A stretch of DNA of 64,000 bases from DASSFZ01 sp035292585 (GTDB lineage Bacteria > Chloroflexota > Anaerolineae > Fen-1058), in assembly GCA_035292585.1 (NCBI GenBank), contig DATDPU010000001.1, positions 33,782 to 97,781 on the forward strand. Direction: 5' to 3'. Shown here in pieces: positions 44,008 to 52,728 of this stretch (within the stretch, counting starts at the first letter, position 1; the number at the start of each line of letters is the position of its first letter). Position numbers and translations under genes: made by a program. The notes beneath the pieces are model-generated. The model worked only from the letters and a program-made list of their open reading frames with translations. It was not told the origin of the DNA and ran no database searches.

Positions 44008-44042
44008 AAAAACACACCTCGGCCAGACAACAGGCCGAGGTG
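44008..44042 (-). promoter_or_regulatory. typA leader terminator/attenuator hairpin
   Basis: On the minus strand CACCTCGGCC (44042-44033) pairs perfectly with GGCCGAGGTG (44024-44015), extended by AAACA/TGTTT, and is followed by TTTTT (44012-44008). It starts about 20 nt after the predicted transcription start and ends 70 nt before typA, with no gene in between. It should terminate transcription unless relieved. Confidence 0.75.
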
Positions 44043-44068
44043 CAGGTGTTTCTCGGTTGGCGGACGAG

Positions 44069-44097
44069 ATTATATCAGCAATCAGCGGACTTGACAA
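44069..44097 (-). promoter_or_regulatory. typA promoter
   Basis: TTGTCA (44092-44097) and TATAAT (44069-44074) on the minus strand with 17-nt spacing. Confidence 0.72.
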
Positions 44098-44213
44098 CGG
44101 CAGCAACGGACACATCCGTTTAAGAGTCCGTTGATAAGTCCGTTGACAGGCTTGCAGTTCTACACGGAGTTTGATAGGATCGCCCCCACTCAGCCCTGAG
44201 CGAAAGGCCCCAC

Positions 44214-45203
44214 ATGATTCGCGTCCTCTATTGCCTGCCCGATGGAACGGTCCGTTACGATCTCAAACCGGAGGAATTCGGCGCCGCACTCCAAAACGAG
44301 CAGGGCCTGCTGTGGGTCGACTTCGACAACACCTCGATCGAGGTGGACGAGCCGATCCTGCTCAACACCTTCCGCTTCCATCCCCTGGCCGTCGACGATG
44401 CGCTGCGCGAGTCGCACGTCCCCAAGGTGGACGATTGGGAAAGCTACGTGTATATCGTCCTGCACTCCGTCGTATTCGACCAGCAGGCGGGCGATCAGGT
44501 GAACACGTTGGAGCTGGATGTCTTTTTAGGTCACAACTTCATCGTCACGCATCACGATGCGTCGATCGCCGCAATCGAGCGGGTGTGGACGGCCAGTCAG
44601 CGTGACGAGCGCCATCGGAAAGGCGGCCCCGATCATCTGCTCTATAAACTGACCGACGAGATCGTCACCGACTACATGCCCGTCGTCGAAGAAATGGACG
44701 ACGCCATCGATTCGATCGAAAACCAGATCTTCTCGCGACCGACGCCCGCCACGCTGGAGCGCTTATTCGGACTCAAGCGCGCGGTAGCGCGCCTGCGCCG
44801 CATCCTGGGGCCGCAGCGCGAAGTGCTCAACAAGCTCGCGCGCGACGACTACGCCATGATCGACGCCCGCGACCGGGTCTACTTCCGGGACGTGTACGAT
44901 CACCTGGTGCGCTTGCACGACATCACCGAGAGCCTGCGCGATCTGGTCGGCGGCGCGCTCGACACTTACCTGTCGGTCATCAACAATCGCATGAACGACG
45001 TCATGAAGACGCTGACGATCATCACCACGTTGTTCATGCCGCTCGCGTTCGTCACCGGCTTCTTCGGCATGAACTTCTTCCAGCCGACCACGGCCGCGCT
45101 CGACCCGTGGACGAGCCTGCCCGTGTTCGCGATCGCGCTGGCGATCATCCTCCTCATCCCCGCCGGCATGTATTTCTGGATGCGGCGGCGCGGCTGGATG
45201 TAA
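44214..45203 (+). CDS. corA: CorA family divalent-cation transporter
   Basis: 329 residues. The large N-terminal cytosolic domain (about 1-250) includes LWVDFDNTSIEVDEPILLNT and LDVFLGHNFIVTHHDASI. The long stalk helix is around 190-265. Two C-terminal TM helices flank the signature GMNFF in GFFGMNFFQPTT (family signature GMN), and the chain ends with the basic MRRRGWM. It carries Mg2+, Co2+ or related ions across the inner membrane as a homopentamer. AAAGG lies upstream of the ATG. Convergent with no partner; the CAP gene follows. Confidence 0.94.
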   Translation: MIRVLYCLPDGTVRYDLKPEEFGAALQNEQGLLWVDFDNTSIEVDEPILLNTFRFHPLAVDDALRESHVPKVDDWESYVYIVLHSVVFDQQAGDQVNTLELDVFLGHNFIVTHHDASIAAIERVWTASQRDERHRKGGPDHLLYKLTDEIVTDYMPVVEEMDDAIDSIENQIFSRPTPATLERLFGLKRAVARLRRILGPQREVLNKLARDDYAMIDARDRVYFRDVYDHLVRLHDITESLRDLVGGALDTYLSVINNRMNDVMKTLTIITTLFMPLAFVTGFFGMNFFQPTTAALDPWTSLPVFAIALAIILLIPAGMYFWMRRRGWM

Positions 45204-45258
45204 TTGCCCTTCAATGACGCAACCCACTGGCCAACAAACCAGTCCTGCAGAGGCATCG

Positions 45259-46278
45259 ATGAACAGACGGCGCAAATCTATCGCTAGGCTCGGTTTGTGG
45301 CTGACGCTCTTCTGCGCGTTCAGCCTGCTGTCGCTGCATTGGGGCATCAGTCTCCCCGCTCCAATTCTTGCGCAGGCCGGGCTGACGCCGCGCGCGTACC
45401 TGCCCTACATCAGCGCCGCCGAAGAATCGGTCACGCCGCCGCCGCCCGGCGACTGGCTGGCCTACGTCAACTATCAGCGCGCGTTGGCCGAGCTACCCGC
45501 TGTAACCGAGAACCCGACCTGGAGCGACGGCGATCAGAAACATGCGAAGTATATGGTGAAGAACGATTTCATCGGCCACGACGAGGACCCCGGTCAACCG
45601 TTCTACACGCCCGAAGGCCAGCTCGCCGCGCAGAACAGCAACGTGATGGTCAGCTCCAACACCGGAATCACAGACAATGAAGCGATCGACCTATGGATGG
45701 AAGGCCCGTTCCACGCCGTGGGCGTCATCGATCCGGCGCTGCTGCAAGCGGGGTTCGGCAGTTATCGCGAGGCCGATGGCGGCTGGCAGATGGCTGCCGC
45801 GCTCGATGTCCTGCGCGGCCTGGGCAGCATTCCCGCGTCGGTCACCTTCCCGATCAAGTGGCCTTCAGATGGCATGACCACGCTTCAGCGCGCGTATGGC
45901 GGCAGCGAATTGCCCGACCCGCTCACCGGCTGCCCCGGCTACACCGCGCCCAGCGGCTTGCCGATCATTCTTCAGATCGGTCCCGGCAACCTCACGCCCA
46001 ACGTCGCCGCGCACTCGTTCACGCAGGGCGCTACGCCGCTCGAACATTGCGTGTTCGACGAAACCAGCTACGCCAACCCGGATGGTTCGCTCCAGAGCCT
46101 GGGCCGCGCGATCCTCGGCTCGCGCGATGCGATTGTGCTCATCCCGCGCGCGCCGCTCGCAATGGGAGCAACTTACACCGTCTCGATCACCGCCAACGGC
46201 CAGACCTATACCTGGTCGTTTACCGTGTCGAGTGCGGCTCAAACGACTGAAACGACGCCACACACATTGATCCGTTGA
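45259..46278 (+). CDS. Secreted CAP/SCP-domain protein
   Basis: 339 residues from ATG 45259 (GCAGAGGCATCG upstream); the frame is open from ATG 45214, but that stretch is not signal-like. The N-terminus MNRRRKSIARLGLWL with its hydrophobic core and PILAQA is a Sec signal peptide. Residues about 65-200 form a CAP/SCP-like domain (LAYVNYQRALAELPAVTENP, GDQKHAKYMVKNDFIGHDED, AIDLWMEGPFHAVGVIDP), retaining the His of the cavity. The C-terminal 130 residues (LQIGPGNLTPNVAAHSF..., YTVSITANGQTYTWSFTV) look like a beta-sandwich. The function in the cell envelope is unknown. Confidence 0.83.
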   Translation: MNRRRKSIARLGLWLTLFCAFSLLSLHWGISLPAPILAQAGLTPRAYLPYISAAEESVTPPPPGDWLAYVNYQRALAELPAVTENPTWSDGDQKHAKYMVKNDFIGHDEDPGQPFYTPEGQLAAQNSNVMVSSNTGITDNEAIDLWMEGPFHAVGVIDPALLQAGFGSYREADGGWQMAAALDVLRGLGSIPASVTFPIKWPSDGMTTLQRAYGGSELPDPLTGCPGYTAPSGLPIILQIGPGNLTPNVAAHSFTQGATPLEHCVFDETSYANPDGSLQSLGRAILGSRDAIVLIPRAPLAMGATYTVSITANGQTYTWSFTVSSAAQTTETTPHTLIR

Positions 46279-46335
46279 TGATTAGAGCGCCGATGGTTTC
46301 CTGATTGAGTCTTAGTGGGCATTGGTCGCAGATCT

Positions 46336-46405
46336 AACCGCAGAGTACGCGGAGAACGCTGAGATAAGATGAAATCTCTGCGCTCTCTGGGTTCTCAGCG
46401 GTGAG
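46336..46405. repeat. ACCGCAGAG palindromic repeat, intergenic copy
   Basis: TAACCGCAGAGTACGCGGAG...GAGAT pairs with ATCTCTGCGCTCTCTGGG...TCAGCGGTGAG. Same family as the arms around the GxxExxY gene; no gene inside. Confidence 0.7.
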
Positions 46406-46455
46406 AACAATACAGTAGCGCAAAACTATCCAAGAACCCTCCAGTACACATTACC

Positions 46456-46546
46456 AGGACTTACGCAGTTGCATGTTGCTGCCGCAGTTGTACTGCGGCA
46501 GATGGGGCGGCGGCAGTGTAACTGCCGCACCAACTGCGTAAGTTCT
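46456..46546. mobile_element. 91-bp element with AGRACTTACGCAGTTG termini
   Basis: ACTTACGCAGTTG (46459-46471) and CAACTGCGTAAGT (46531-46543) are exact reverse complements, extendable to 16 bp with one mismatch. ATTAC occurs one base outside each end, a possible target duplication. The interior holds a CGGCAGTGTAACTGCCG hairpin (46511-46527). The termini share CTTACGCAG with the 114-bp elements. Confidence 0.65.
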
Positions 46547-46572
46547 AATTACTTGAAAGGCAGACAACTCCC

Positions 46573-47448
46573 ATGACGACAACCAATGGCATTCGCTTCG
46601 GCACGGTCGGCTCGCCGCTCAGCACACCGCCGAGGCCGGGCGGCTCGCCGGGCGGCATCCGGCGCACCGCCGAACTCGGCCTGAGCGCGCTTGAGCTGGC
46701 CTGGGTCCAATCGGTGCGCATCACCGACGCCTCGTGCGAGACGATCAAACGCGCCGCCGAAGAGTCGGGGGTGGCCTTGAGCGTGCACGCGCCGTACTAC
46801 ATCAATCTCAACGCGCAAGATAAAGATATGTTGAAGGCGGGCCTGGCCCGCTTGTTAGCCGCCGCCCGCGCGGGCTACAAAGCCGGCGCGACCGACATCA
46901 TCTTCCATCCCGGCTCGTACATGAAACAAGACCCCGACAAGGTTTACCCCATCGCTCGCAAGCGATTGGCCGAAGTGGTCGATCAGTTGCGCGCGGAAAA
47001 GGTGCTCGTCACGCTCCGGCCCGAGACGATGGGCAAAGGCGCGATGATCGGCACGCTGGAAGAAACGGTGCAGCTGGCGCGCGACATCGACGGCGTGCTG
47101 CCCTGCATCGACTTCGCCCACCTGCACGCGCGGCCCGGCGATGGCTCGTTCAACTCATACACAGAGTTCGCCAACGCGCTGAAGGTGGTGGCGACCGGCC
47201 TGGGCCGGCGCGGGCTGCAATCGCTGCACATTCACCTGTCGGGCATCGATTACGGGCCGGGCGGCGAGAAAAAACATCTCGCGCTCAAGGAAGCCGATCT
47301 GAAGTACCGCGACCTGTTCAAGGCGCTGGTCGACATCGGCGCGTCGGGGCGCGTGCTGTGCGAAAGCCCGGTCATGGAACAAGATGCGCTGTTGATGCAG
47401 AAAACCTATCGGCGCTTGGCAACCAAGAGCAAGACGAAGGACGAGTGA
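46573..47448 (+). CDS. Endonuclease IV-like TIM-barrel protein
   Basis: 291 residues, AP-endonuclease-2 family TIM barrel. Landmarks at predicted metal-ligand strands: VALSVHAPYYINL, IIFHPGSYMKQD, VTLRPETMGKG, CIDFAHLHARPGDG and HIHLSGIDYGPGGEK, then LCESPVMEQDALLMQ. These match the trinuclear-zinc site of Nfo-type enzymes (His, His, Glu, Asp/His, His, Glu), which cut DNA at abasic sites. Some relatives are sugar isomerases, but the HxHxSG and CxDxAH patterns favour endonuclease IV. The C-terminal TKSKTKDE is encoded by a GACGAAGGACGA word repeat. Confidence 0.85.
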   Translation: MTTTNGIRFGTVGSPLSTPPRPGGSPGGIRRTAELGLSALELAWVQSVRITDASCETIKRAAEESGVALSVHAPYYINLNAQDKDMLKAGLARLLAAARAGYKAGATDIIFHPGSYMKQDPDKVYPIARKRLAEVVDQLRAEKVLVTLRPETMGKGAMIGTLEETVQLARDIDGVLPCIDFAHLHARPGDGSFNSYTEFANALKVVATGLGRRGLQSLHIHLSGIDYGPGGEKKHLALKEADLKYRDLFKALVDIGASGRVLCESPVMEQDALLMQKTYRRLATKSKTKDE

Positions 47449-47500
47449 CGAAGGACGAAATCGTCCTTCGTCGTTCGTCTTTGGTCGTTTGTGACACAGC
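47430..47500. repeat. Word-like simple repeat with inverted halves after the Nfo-like gene
   Basis: GACGAAGGACGAGTGACGAAGGACGAAA is followed by its inverse TCGTCCTTCGTCGTTCGTC and T-rich sequence. It forms a hairpin at the gene end and encodes the last residues of the upstream protein. Similar to 24466-24563. Confidence 0.6.
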
Positions 47501-47522
47501 AGACCGAAGGGAGAATAGTGCA

Positions 47523-47999
47523 ATGAATCGCCAAACCGTGTTAGACTTGCTCCAACGCAGCGCCGACGATCTTCAGCGTTACGTGAGCGAGATTCCCGCC
47601 GACCGGCTGCACTGGCGCGAACCCGGTGAATGGTCGGCGCACGAGACGCTGGCGCACGTGTGTGAGGTCGAGCGCGAAGCGTTTCTGCCGCGCGCCAAAC
47701 GTATAACGACGGAGCACGAGCCGCGCCTGCCGAACTTCGAGAGCGACGCCTGGCACACGGCGCATTACGACCCGGGGCGCCCGTTGGCCGAGCTGCTGGC
47801 CGACTTTGCCGAGGCGCGCCGGCAAGAGATCGAGTTGCTGGCCGCCGCGCCCGATTGGAGCAAGTGGGGCTTCCACGAGGGTATGCAGAAGCGCTACAGC
47901 CTCAACTACCTGGCGCAGTACGCGCTGGCGCATACCTGGGAGCACCTGCACCAGATCGCCGGTACGCAGAAAGCATACGAGCTGGAACGGCAAGGATGA
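47523..47999 (+). CDS. DinB-like four-helix-bundle protein
   Basis: 158 residues from ATG 47523 (GAAGGGAGAATAG upstream). The DinB superfamily pattern is clear: VLDLLQRSADDLQRYVSEIPADRLHWREPGEWSAHETLAHVCEVE and the C-terminal YLAQYALAHTWEHLHQIAGTQ, containing the two regions that supply metal-binding histidines. Members include thiol S-transferases and metal-dependent hydrolases; most are uncharacterised. Unlike the ClbS-like protein at 29999, it has the HxxHL-type C-terminal ligand motif. Confidence 0.83.
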   Translation: MNRQTVLDLLQRSADDLQRYVSEIPADRLHWREPGEWSAHETLAHVCEVEREAFLPRAKRITTEHEPRLPNFESDAWHTAHYDPGRPLAELLADFAEARRQEIELLAAAPDWSKWGFHEGMQKRYSLNYLAQYALAHTWEHLHQIAGTQKAYELERQG

Positions 48000-48095
48000 A
48001 TGCTGAAGGATGAATTCATCGTTTAACGTTCTGCCTTCATCCCTCCCACTCCGCTTCGCTCCGGGGACTATAGTCATCCTTACGGAGGCCATTCA

Positions 48096-49475
48096 ATGTC
48101 CGCACCTGCACGCACTCTGCGTGACGCGTTCAACGCCGTAGACCCGGCGCAGCCGTTGCAACCCGATGATCCGCGCTACGTGGACTGCACCGGCGTGCGC
48201 GGTGATGAAGATGTCGTCGGTCAGCTGTTCAACGCGATCAGCCGCTCCGATCGCCCGCTGCACCAGCTATGCACCGGCCATCGCGGCTCAGGCAAATCGA
48301 CCGAACTGTTGCGACTCAAGGCCCGTTTGGAGCAGAACGGCTACGCCGTCGTCTACTTTGAAGCCGATGACGATCTCGACTTGAACGATCTGGTGTACAG
48401 CGACTTGCTGCTCGCCGTCGCGCGGCAAATCGAGTCGGTTGCCCGCGAGCGCAATGTATCGCTGGAGCAGGAGCTGAAAGGTATCGAACGCTGGTTCGCC
48501 GAGGTCGTGTATTCCGAGGATGAGTGGCGCAACATCGAGCGCGAATTGCACGCCGAAGCCTCGTTGGGGATCGGCCTGCCAGAGAAGATTCCGCTCGTCG
48601 CGCGCCTGTTCGCCAAACTCACCGGCCAGATCAAGACCGGGCACGCCGTCAAGCAGGAAATCCGCCGCAAGTTGGATCAGCAAGTATCGCAGCTCATCAC
48701 CGGCGTCAACGAGCTCATCCAACGCTTCGAGGTCGAACTGCGCAAGCAGCGCCGGCAAGGCGTGGTGATCATCGTCGATAACCTCGATCGGCTGGTATTG
48801 AAAGACCTGGATGGCGGGCGTACCTCGCACGAAGCGTTGTTCGTCGAACACGGCGAACAGCTGCGGTCGCCGGAATGCCACACCGTCTACACCGTGCCGA
48901 TTTCCATGCTGTACTCGACTAAAGCCACTCAACTCACCAGCCTGTTTCCGCGTTACCAGGTGGTGCCGATGATCCGCGTGAGCGATCGGCGCGGAACCGA
49001 ATCGCCCACCGGGCTGGCCTGCTTGAAAGACATCCTGGCGCAGCGCATCGACCTGGATACGCTGTGCGCACCGGATGCCGTGGACGCGCTATGTCGCGCG
49101 TCGGGCGGACATCCCCGGCAGTTGATGGCATTGGCGACTTACGCGATCGAGTACGCCGACGAGGGCGCACAGCCGCCCATCACGATCCGCGCGGCAGAAC
49201 GTGCGGTGGGCCGTCTGGTGAACGAGTACGGGCGCATGATCCCCGAAACGCACTTTCCATTGCTGGCGCGGGTGCATCAATTGAAGAGCGTGCAGAACGA
49301 CGCCGACCACCAGACGATGCTGTATAATCTCAGCGTACTCGAGTACACCAACGGCCAGCCGGCCTGGCACGACGTTCACCCGGTCGTGCTGCGGCTGCCC
49401 AAGTTCAAGGAAGCGTGGGAAGGTGAGCTCGCGAGCGCCGCTCAACGCCCCCGAAAACGCCGTCAGCCCCGATGA
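48096..49475 (+). CDS. P-loop ATPase of STAND/AAA type
   Basis: 459 residues. Walker A is GHRGSGKST (about residues 67-75), preceded by a region typical of AAA/STAND proteins. A Walker B-like segment is VVIIVDNLDRLVL (about 223-235), followed by a sensor-type segment CHTVYTVPISMLYS. An internal long helical region (about 100-215) is inserted between the two Walker motifs. The C-terminal 150 residues look helical/winged-helix (LCRASGGHPRQLMALATYAI, the STAND 'GGxP' motif) and end in a basic PRKRRQPR. The following TPR gene starts 53 nt before this stop, so the two are tightly coupled. Probably a nucleotide-controlled switch; the target is unknown. Confidence 0.8.
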   Translation: MSAPARTLRDAFNAVDPAQPLQPDDPRYVDCTGVRGDEDVVGQLFNAISRSDRPLHQLCTGHRGSGKSTELLRLKARLEQNGYAVVYFEADDDLDLNDLVYSDLLLAVARQIESVARERNVSLEQELKGIERWFAEVVYSEDEWRNIERELHAEASLGIGLPEKIPLVARLFAKLTGQIKTGHAVKQEIRRKLDQQVSQLITGVNELIQRFEVELRKQRRQGVVIIVDNLDRLVLKDLDGGRTSHEALFVEHGEQLRSPECHTVYTVPISMLYSTKATQLTSLFPRYQVVPMIRVSDRRGTESPTGLACLKDILAQRIDLDTLCAPDAVDALCRASGGHPRQLMALATYAIEYADEGAQPPITIRAAERAVGRLVNEYGRMIPETHFPLLARVHQLKSVQNDADHQTMLYNLSVLEYTNGQPAWHDVHPVVLRLPKFKEAWEGELASAAQRPRKRRQPR

Positions 49476-51027
49476 CACACTGACCGCATTCGCCCGGATG
49501 CTGGACTTTGCCGCGCCGGGCCGTTTTGTGCTGGCCTTCGTCAAGTGCAACTTGCCGGCGCAACGACAGACGCTCGTCGAAAAGATCAAGGTGCTCGTCG
49601 AGCCATTGGGCGTGACGCTGCTCGAAGTCGAACTGACCGAGCCGACCGAACGGCTGCTGCCGATCCTGCGCGAGCGACTGACCGGTTCATACCTCGCGCC
49701 GGCGACACAGACGCAAGACGCCGAGCGCATCCCCGCCCTACGCGAGGGCAAAGGCAAGGTTGCGCTCTTCGTCTACGGCCTCGAACATTCGCTCCCTTCG
49801 GGAGAGTCGAATCACCCTATCCTCTCGCACCTCAATCTCTCGCGCGAGTTGTTCCGGCGCGACGTGCCCTGCCCGCTGGTCATCTGGCTGCCCGATTACG
49901 CGCTGACGCTGCTGGCGCGCGGCGCGCCCGACTTCTGGGCGTGGCGCTCCGGCGTGTACGAGTTTCCGCCCGAGCCGGAAACGGCGCAGCGCGTGGCGCG
50001 CCTGGCGGTGTACGAGGAAGCGGGCCACGTCACCAGCAACCTGTCCGAATCAGCCAAGCGCGAGCGCTTGCGCCTGCTCGCCCGGCTGCTGGACGATTAC
50101 CGTGAACTGGGCGACAACCCGCGCGAGCGCAGCACGCAGGCCGACATCCTATGGAAGATGGGCGATGTCTACAAAGACCTCGGCGAATGGAACGAGGCGC
50201 GAGCACGTTACCAGGAAGCGCTCGAACTGGCGCAGGCATTGGATGAACCGGCTAGCGTAGCTGGTCTCCTGCACCAGCTCGCTATGCTGGCGCAGGACAC
50301 GGGCGACCTGGCCGAGGCGCGCCGCCTGTACGAGCAAAGCCTGGCGCTCAAACGCGAACTCGGCGACAAGCAGGGCATTGCCAGCACGCTGCACCAACTC
50401 GGCGTGCTGGCGCAGGTCACGGGCGACCTGGCCGAGGCGCGTCGCCTGTACGAGCAGAGCCTGGCGCTCGAACGCGAACTCGGCAACAAGCAGGGTATTG
50501 CCCAATCGCTGCACCAACTCGGCGTGCTGGCGCAGGCCACCGGCGACCTGGCCGAGGCGCGCCGCCTGTACGAGCAGAGCCTGGCATTCGAACACGAACT
50601 CGGCAATAAGCAGGGCATTGCCATCTCGCTGCACCAACTTGGCATACTGGCGCAGGAGGCAGGCGACCTGGCCGAGGCGCGCCGTCTGTACGAGCAGAGC
50701 CTGGCGCTCGCACGCGAACTCGGCGACAAAGATGGTGAAGCAAAGACACTAAATGTGCTGGCAAACATTTCATCCGCTGAGGGTGATCAAGAGACTGCAC
50801 GGGGATTGCTAAACCAGAGTCTATTGATCGCGAAACAGCTTGGTGACAAGATGCAAGTCGCTTATGCCTCGTGGGGTCTCTCGGAGGTCGAAGAAAAAGA
50901 GGGTAACCTGCCTGCGGCATTGTCGCTCATCCAGCAGGCGGAGCAGTTGTTCACCGAGCTGGGCAGCCCAATGCGCGAGCAGGCAAAGCGGGTTCGGGAG
51001 AGGCTGGAGGGGAAGGGCAACGAATAG
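49423..51027 (+). CDS. TPR protein with N-terminal conserved domain, partner of the ATPase
   Basis: 534 residues from GTG 49423, overlapping the ATPase gene by 53 nt. The N-terminal domain (about 1-200) includes FVLAFVKCNLPAQRQTLVEK, LLPILRERLTGSYL and PLVIWLPDYALTLLARGAPD. I recognise this pattern from proteins that accompany STAND ATPases in cyanobacteria and Chloroflexota, but know no assigned activity. Residues about 235-520 are TPRs; four are 40-residue units with almost identical DNA (120 bp each, 50269-50748). TPR arrays bind protein ligands, and near-identical units suggest recent expansion. Predicted sensor or effector half of a two-gene switch. Confidence 0.8.
   Translation: MSSRAPLNAPENAVSPDDTLTAFARMLDFAAPGRFVLAFVKCNLPAQRQTLVEKIKVLVEPLGVTLLEVELTEPTERLLPILRERLTGSYLAPATQTQDAERIPALREGKGKVALFVYGLEHSLPSGESNHPILSHLNLSRELFRRDVPCPLVIWLPDYALTLLARGAPDFWAWRSGVYEFPPEPETAQRVARLAVYEEAGHVTSNLSESAKRERLRLLARLLDDYRELGDNPRERSTQADILWKMGDVYKDLGEWNEARARYQEALELAQALDEPASVAGLLHQLAMLAQDTGDLAEARRLYEQSLALKRELGDKQGIASTLHQLGVLAQVTGDLAEARRLYEQSLALERELGNKQGIAQSLHQLGVLAQATGDLAEARRLYEQSLAFEHELGNKQGIAISLHQLGILAQEAGDLAEARRLYEQSLALARELGDKDGEAKTLNVLANISSAEGDQETARGLLNQSLLIAKQLGDKMQVAYASWGLSEVEEKEGNLPAALSLIQQAEQLFTELGSPMREQAKRVRERLEGKGNE
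50269..50748 (+). repeat. Four near-identical 120-bp TPR-coding repeats
   Basis: Units start at 50269, 50389, 50509 and 50629, each beginning CTGCACCA(A/G)CT and containing GGCGACCTGGCCGAGGCGCG. Differences between neighbouring units are few and mostly clustered, indicating recent tandem duplication or gene conversion. Confidence 0.92.
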
Positions 51028-51152
51028 CCGTCAACGGACGGTAAACGGACAAGCGGACGAAAACGGATACCATCGCGTTGACTCGTTGATTCGCCGATTC
51101 GTTTTTCATCCCTCATCCCTCCGCCTTCATCCTTCAAATCAGCGGAGCAACC

Positions 51153-52673
51153 ATGAACATCAACATCCACCACGCTTCCATTCAAGCCGTTCCCGCCGAC
51201 GCGCTCATCGTCAACCTGTTCGAGGGCGTCGAGCGGCCGGCGGGCGCAACCGGCGCAGTCGATCAGGCGCTCGGCGGCGCAATCTCTAATCTCATCGCTC
51301 TCGGTGATTTCAAGGGCAAGCTCAACCAGATCGCCGTGCTGTACCCGCGCGGCGCAATTCCCGCCCCGCGCGTGATCGTCGTCGGGTTGGGCGCGGTCGC
51401 GGACTTCAGCCCGGAGCGAATCCGGCAGGCCGCAGCTGGCGCGGCCAAGCGCGCCCGCGACCTCGGCGCAAAGTCGATCGCGTCGACGGCGCACGGCGCG
51501 GGCACCGGGCAGGTCGAACCGTCGCTCGCCGCGCAAGCCGTCGTCGAAGGCACGCTGCTCGGGCTGTACGAGTGGACCGAGCACAAGTCGAAGAAGAGCG
51601 AGAGGCAGGTCGAGTCGTTCACCGTCGTCGAGTTCGACCCGAACAAGCTCGACGCGATCGAGTCCGGCGTCAAGGCCGGCGCGATCATCGGCCAGGCCGC
51701 CAACTTCGCGCGCGATCTGATCAACCAACCACCCAACCTGATGACCCCGACCGCTTTAGCGAATACGGCCCAGGAACGGGCCAATCGAGTCGGGTTGAAG
51801 TGTATAGTTCACGACGCCGAGTGGATTCGGGCGCAGGGCATGGGCGCGCTGCTCGGCGTCACGCAGGGTTCGGCCCAGCCGCCGCAGTTCATCGTGCTGG
51901 AGCACACCGGCGCGGAGGGCGAGCCGCTCGTATTCGTCGGCAAAGGCATCACCTTCGACACCGGCGGCATCAGCATCAAGCCGGCCGAGGGCATGGAGGC
52001 GATGAAGAGCGACATGAGCGGCGCGGCCGCCGTCATCGCCGCGCTGGCCGCCATCGCCGAACTGAACCTGCCGATCCATGCGGTGGGTCTTGTGCCGACC
52101 TGCGAGAACATGCCGAGCAGCACGGCTTATCGCCCCAGCGACGTGCTGCGCGCGAAGAACGGCAAGACGATCGAAGTGATCAGCACCGATGCGGAAGGCC
52201 GGTTGATCCTGGCCGATGCGCTGTCGTACGCCGCCGAGTTGAAGCCGAAAGCCGTGATCGATCTGGCGACGTTGACCGGCGCGTGCGTGGTGGCGCTGGG
52301 CGAAAACGTCGCCGCCGGCTACTTCTGCAACGACGAAGCGCTGGCGCGCAAAGTCGAGGCCGCCAGCCAGGCGACCGCCGAAAGGCTGTGGCGCTTGCCG
52401 CTGTACGACGAATACCGCGACAAGATCAGAAGCGACACCGCCGACGTGAAGAACACCGGCGGCCGCCAGGGCGGCGTCGGGAGCAGCGCGGTGTTCCTCG
52501 AAGAGTTCACCGCTTACCCCTGGGCGCATTGGGACATCGCCGGCGTGGCGCTGGATAAGTTGGGCGCGACAAGTCTCTACCCGCGCACGCACCCGCCGCA
52601 CAGCATTCGCGGCGGCGTCGGCTTCGGCGTGCGCGCGCTGGTGGAGCTGGCAAGACGGTGGTCCTCACCCTAA
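51153..52673 (+). CDS. pepA: Leucyl aminopeptidase (M17)
   Basis: 506 residues. The N-terminal macro-like domain (about 1-165) opens NINIHHASIQAVPADALIVN. The M17 catalytic domain has NFARDLINQPPNLMTP, GKGITFDTGGISIKP (metal ligands), MKSDMSGAAAVIAAL, the signature STDAEGRLILADAL (family NTDAEGRL), and GAWDIAG-like HWDIAGVALDK near the end. It is a hexameric two-metal enzyme removing N-terminal residues from peptides in the cytosol. The intergenic region upstream contains ACGGACAAGCGGACG and TTCATCCCTCATCC word repeats. Monocistronic, or followed by the kinase gene 55 nt downstream. Confidence 0.96.
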   Translation: MNINIHHASIQAVPADALIVNLFEGVERPAGATGAVDQALGGAISNLIALGDFKGKLNQIAVLYPRGAIPAPRVIVVGLGAVADFSPERIRQAAAGAAKRARDLGAKSIASTAHGAGTGQVEPSLAAQAVVEGTLLGLYEWTEHKSKKSERQVESFTVVEFDPNKLDAIESGVKAGAIIGQAANFARDLINQPPNLMTPTALANTAQERANRVGLKCIVHDAEWIRAQGMGALLGVTQGSAQPPQFIVLEHTGAEGEPLVFVGKGITFDTGGISIKPAEGMEAMKSDMSGAAAVIAALAAIAELNLPIHAVGLVPTCENMPSSTAYRPSDVLRAKNGKTIEVISTDAEGRLILADALSYAAELKPKAVIDLATLTGACVVALGENVAAGYFCNDEALARKVEAASQATAERLWRLPLYDEYRDKIRSDTADVKNTGGRQGGVGSSAVFLEEFTAYPWAHWDIAGVALDKLGATSLYPRTHPPHSIRGGVGFGVRALVELARRWSSP

Positions 52674-52728
52674 CCCCCCAGCCCCCTGAAGGGGGAGCGG
52701 GGGAAGGGGTGAGGTCTGGAGCATTTCC

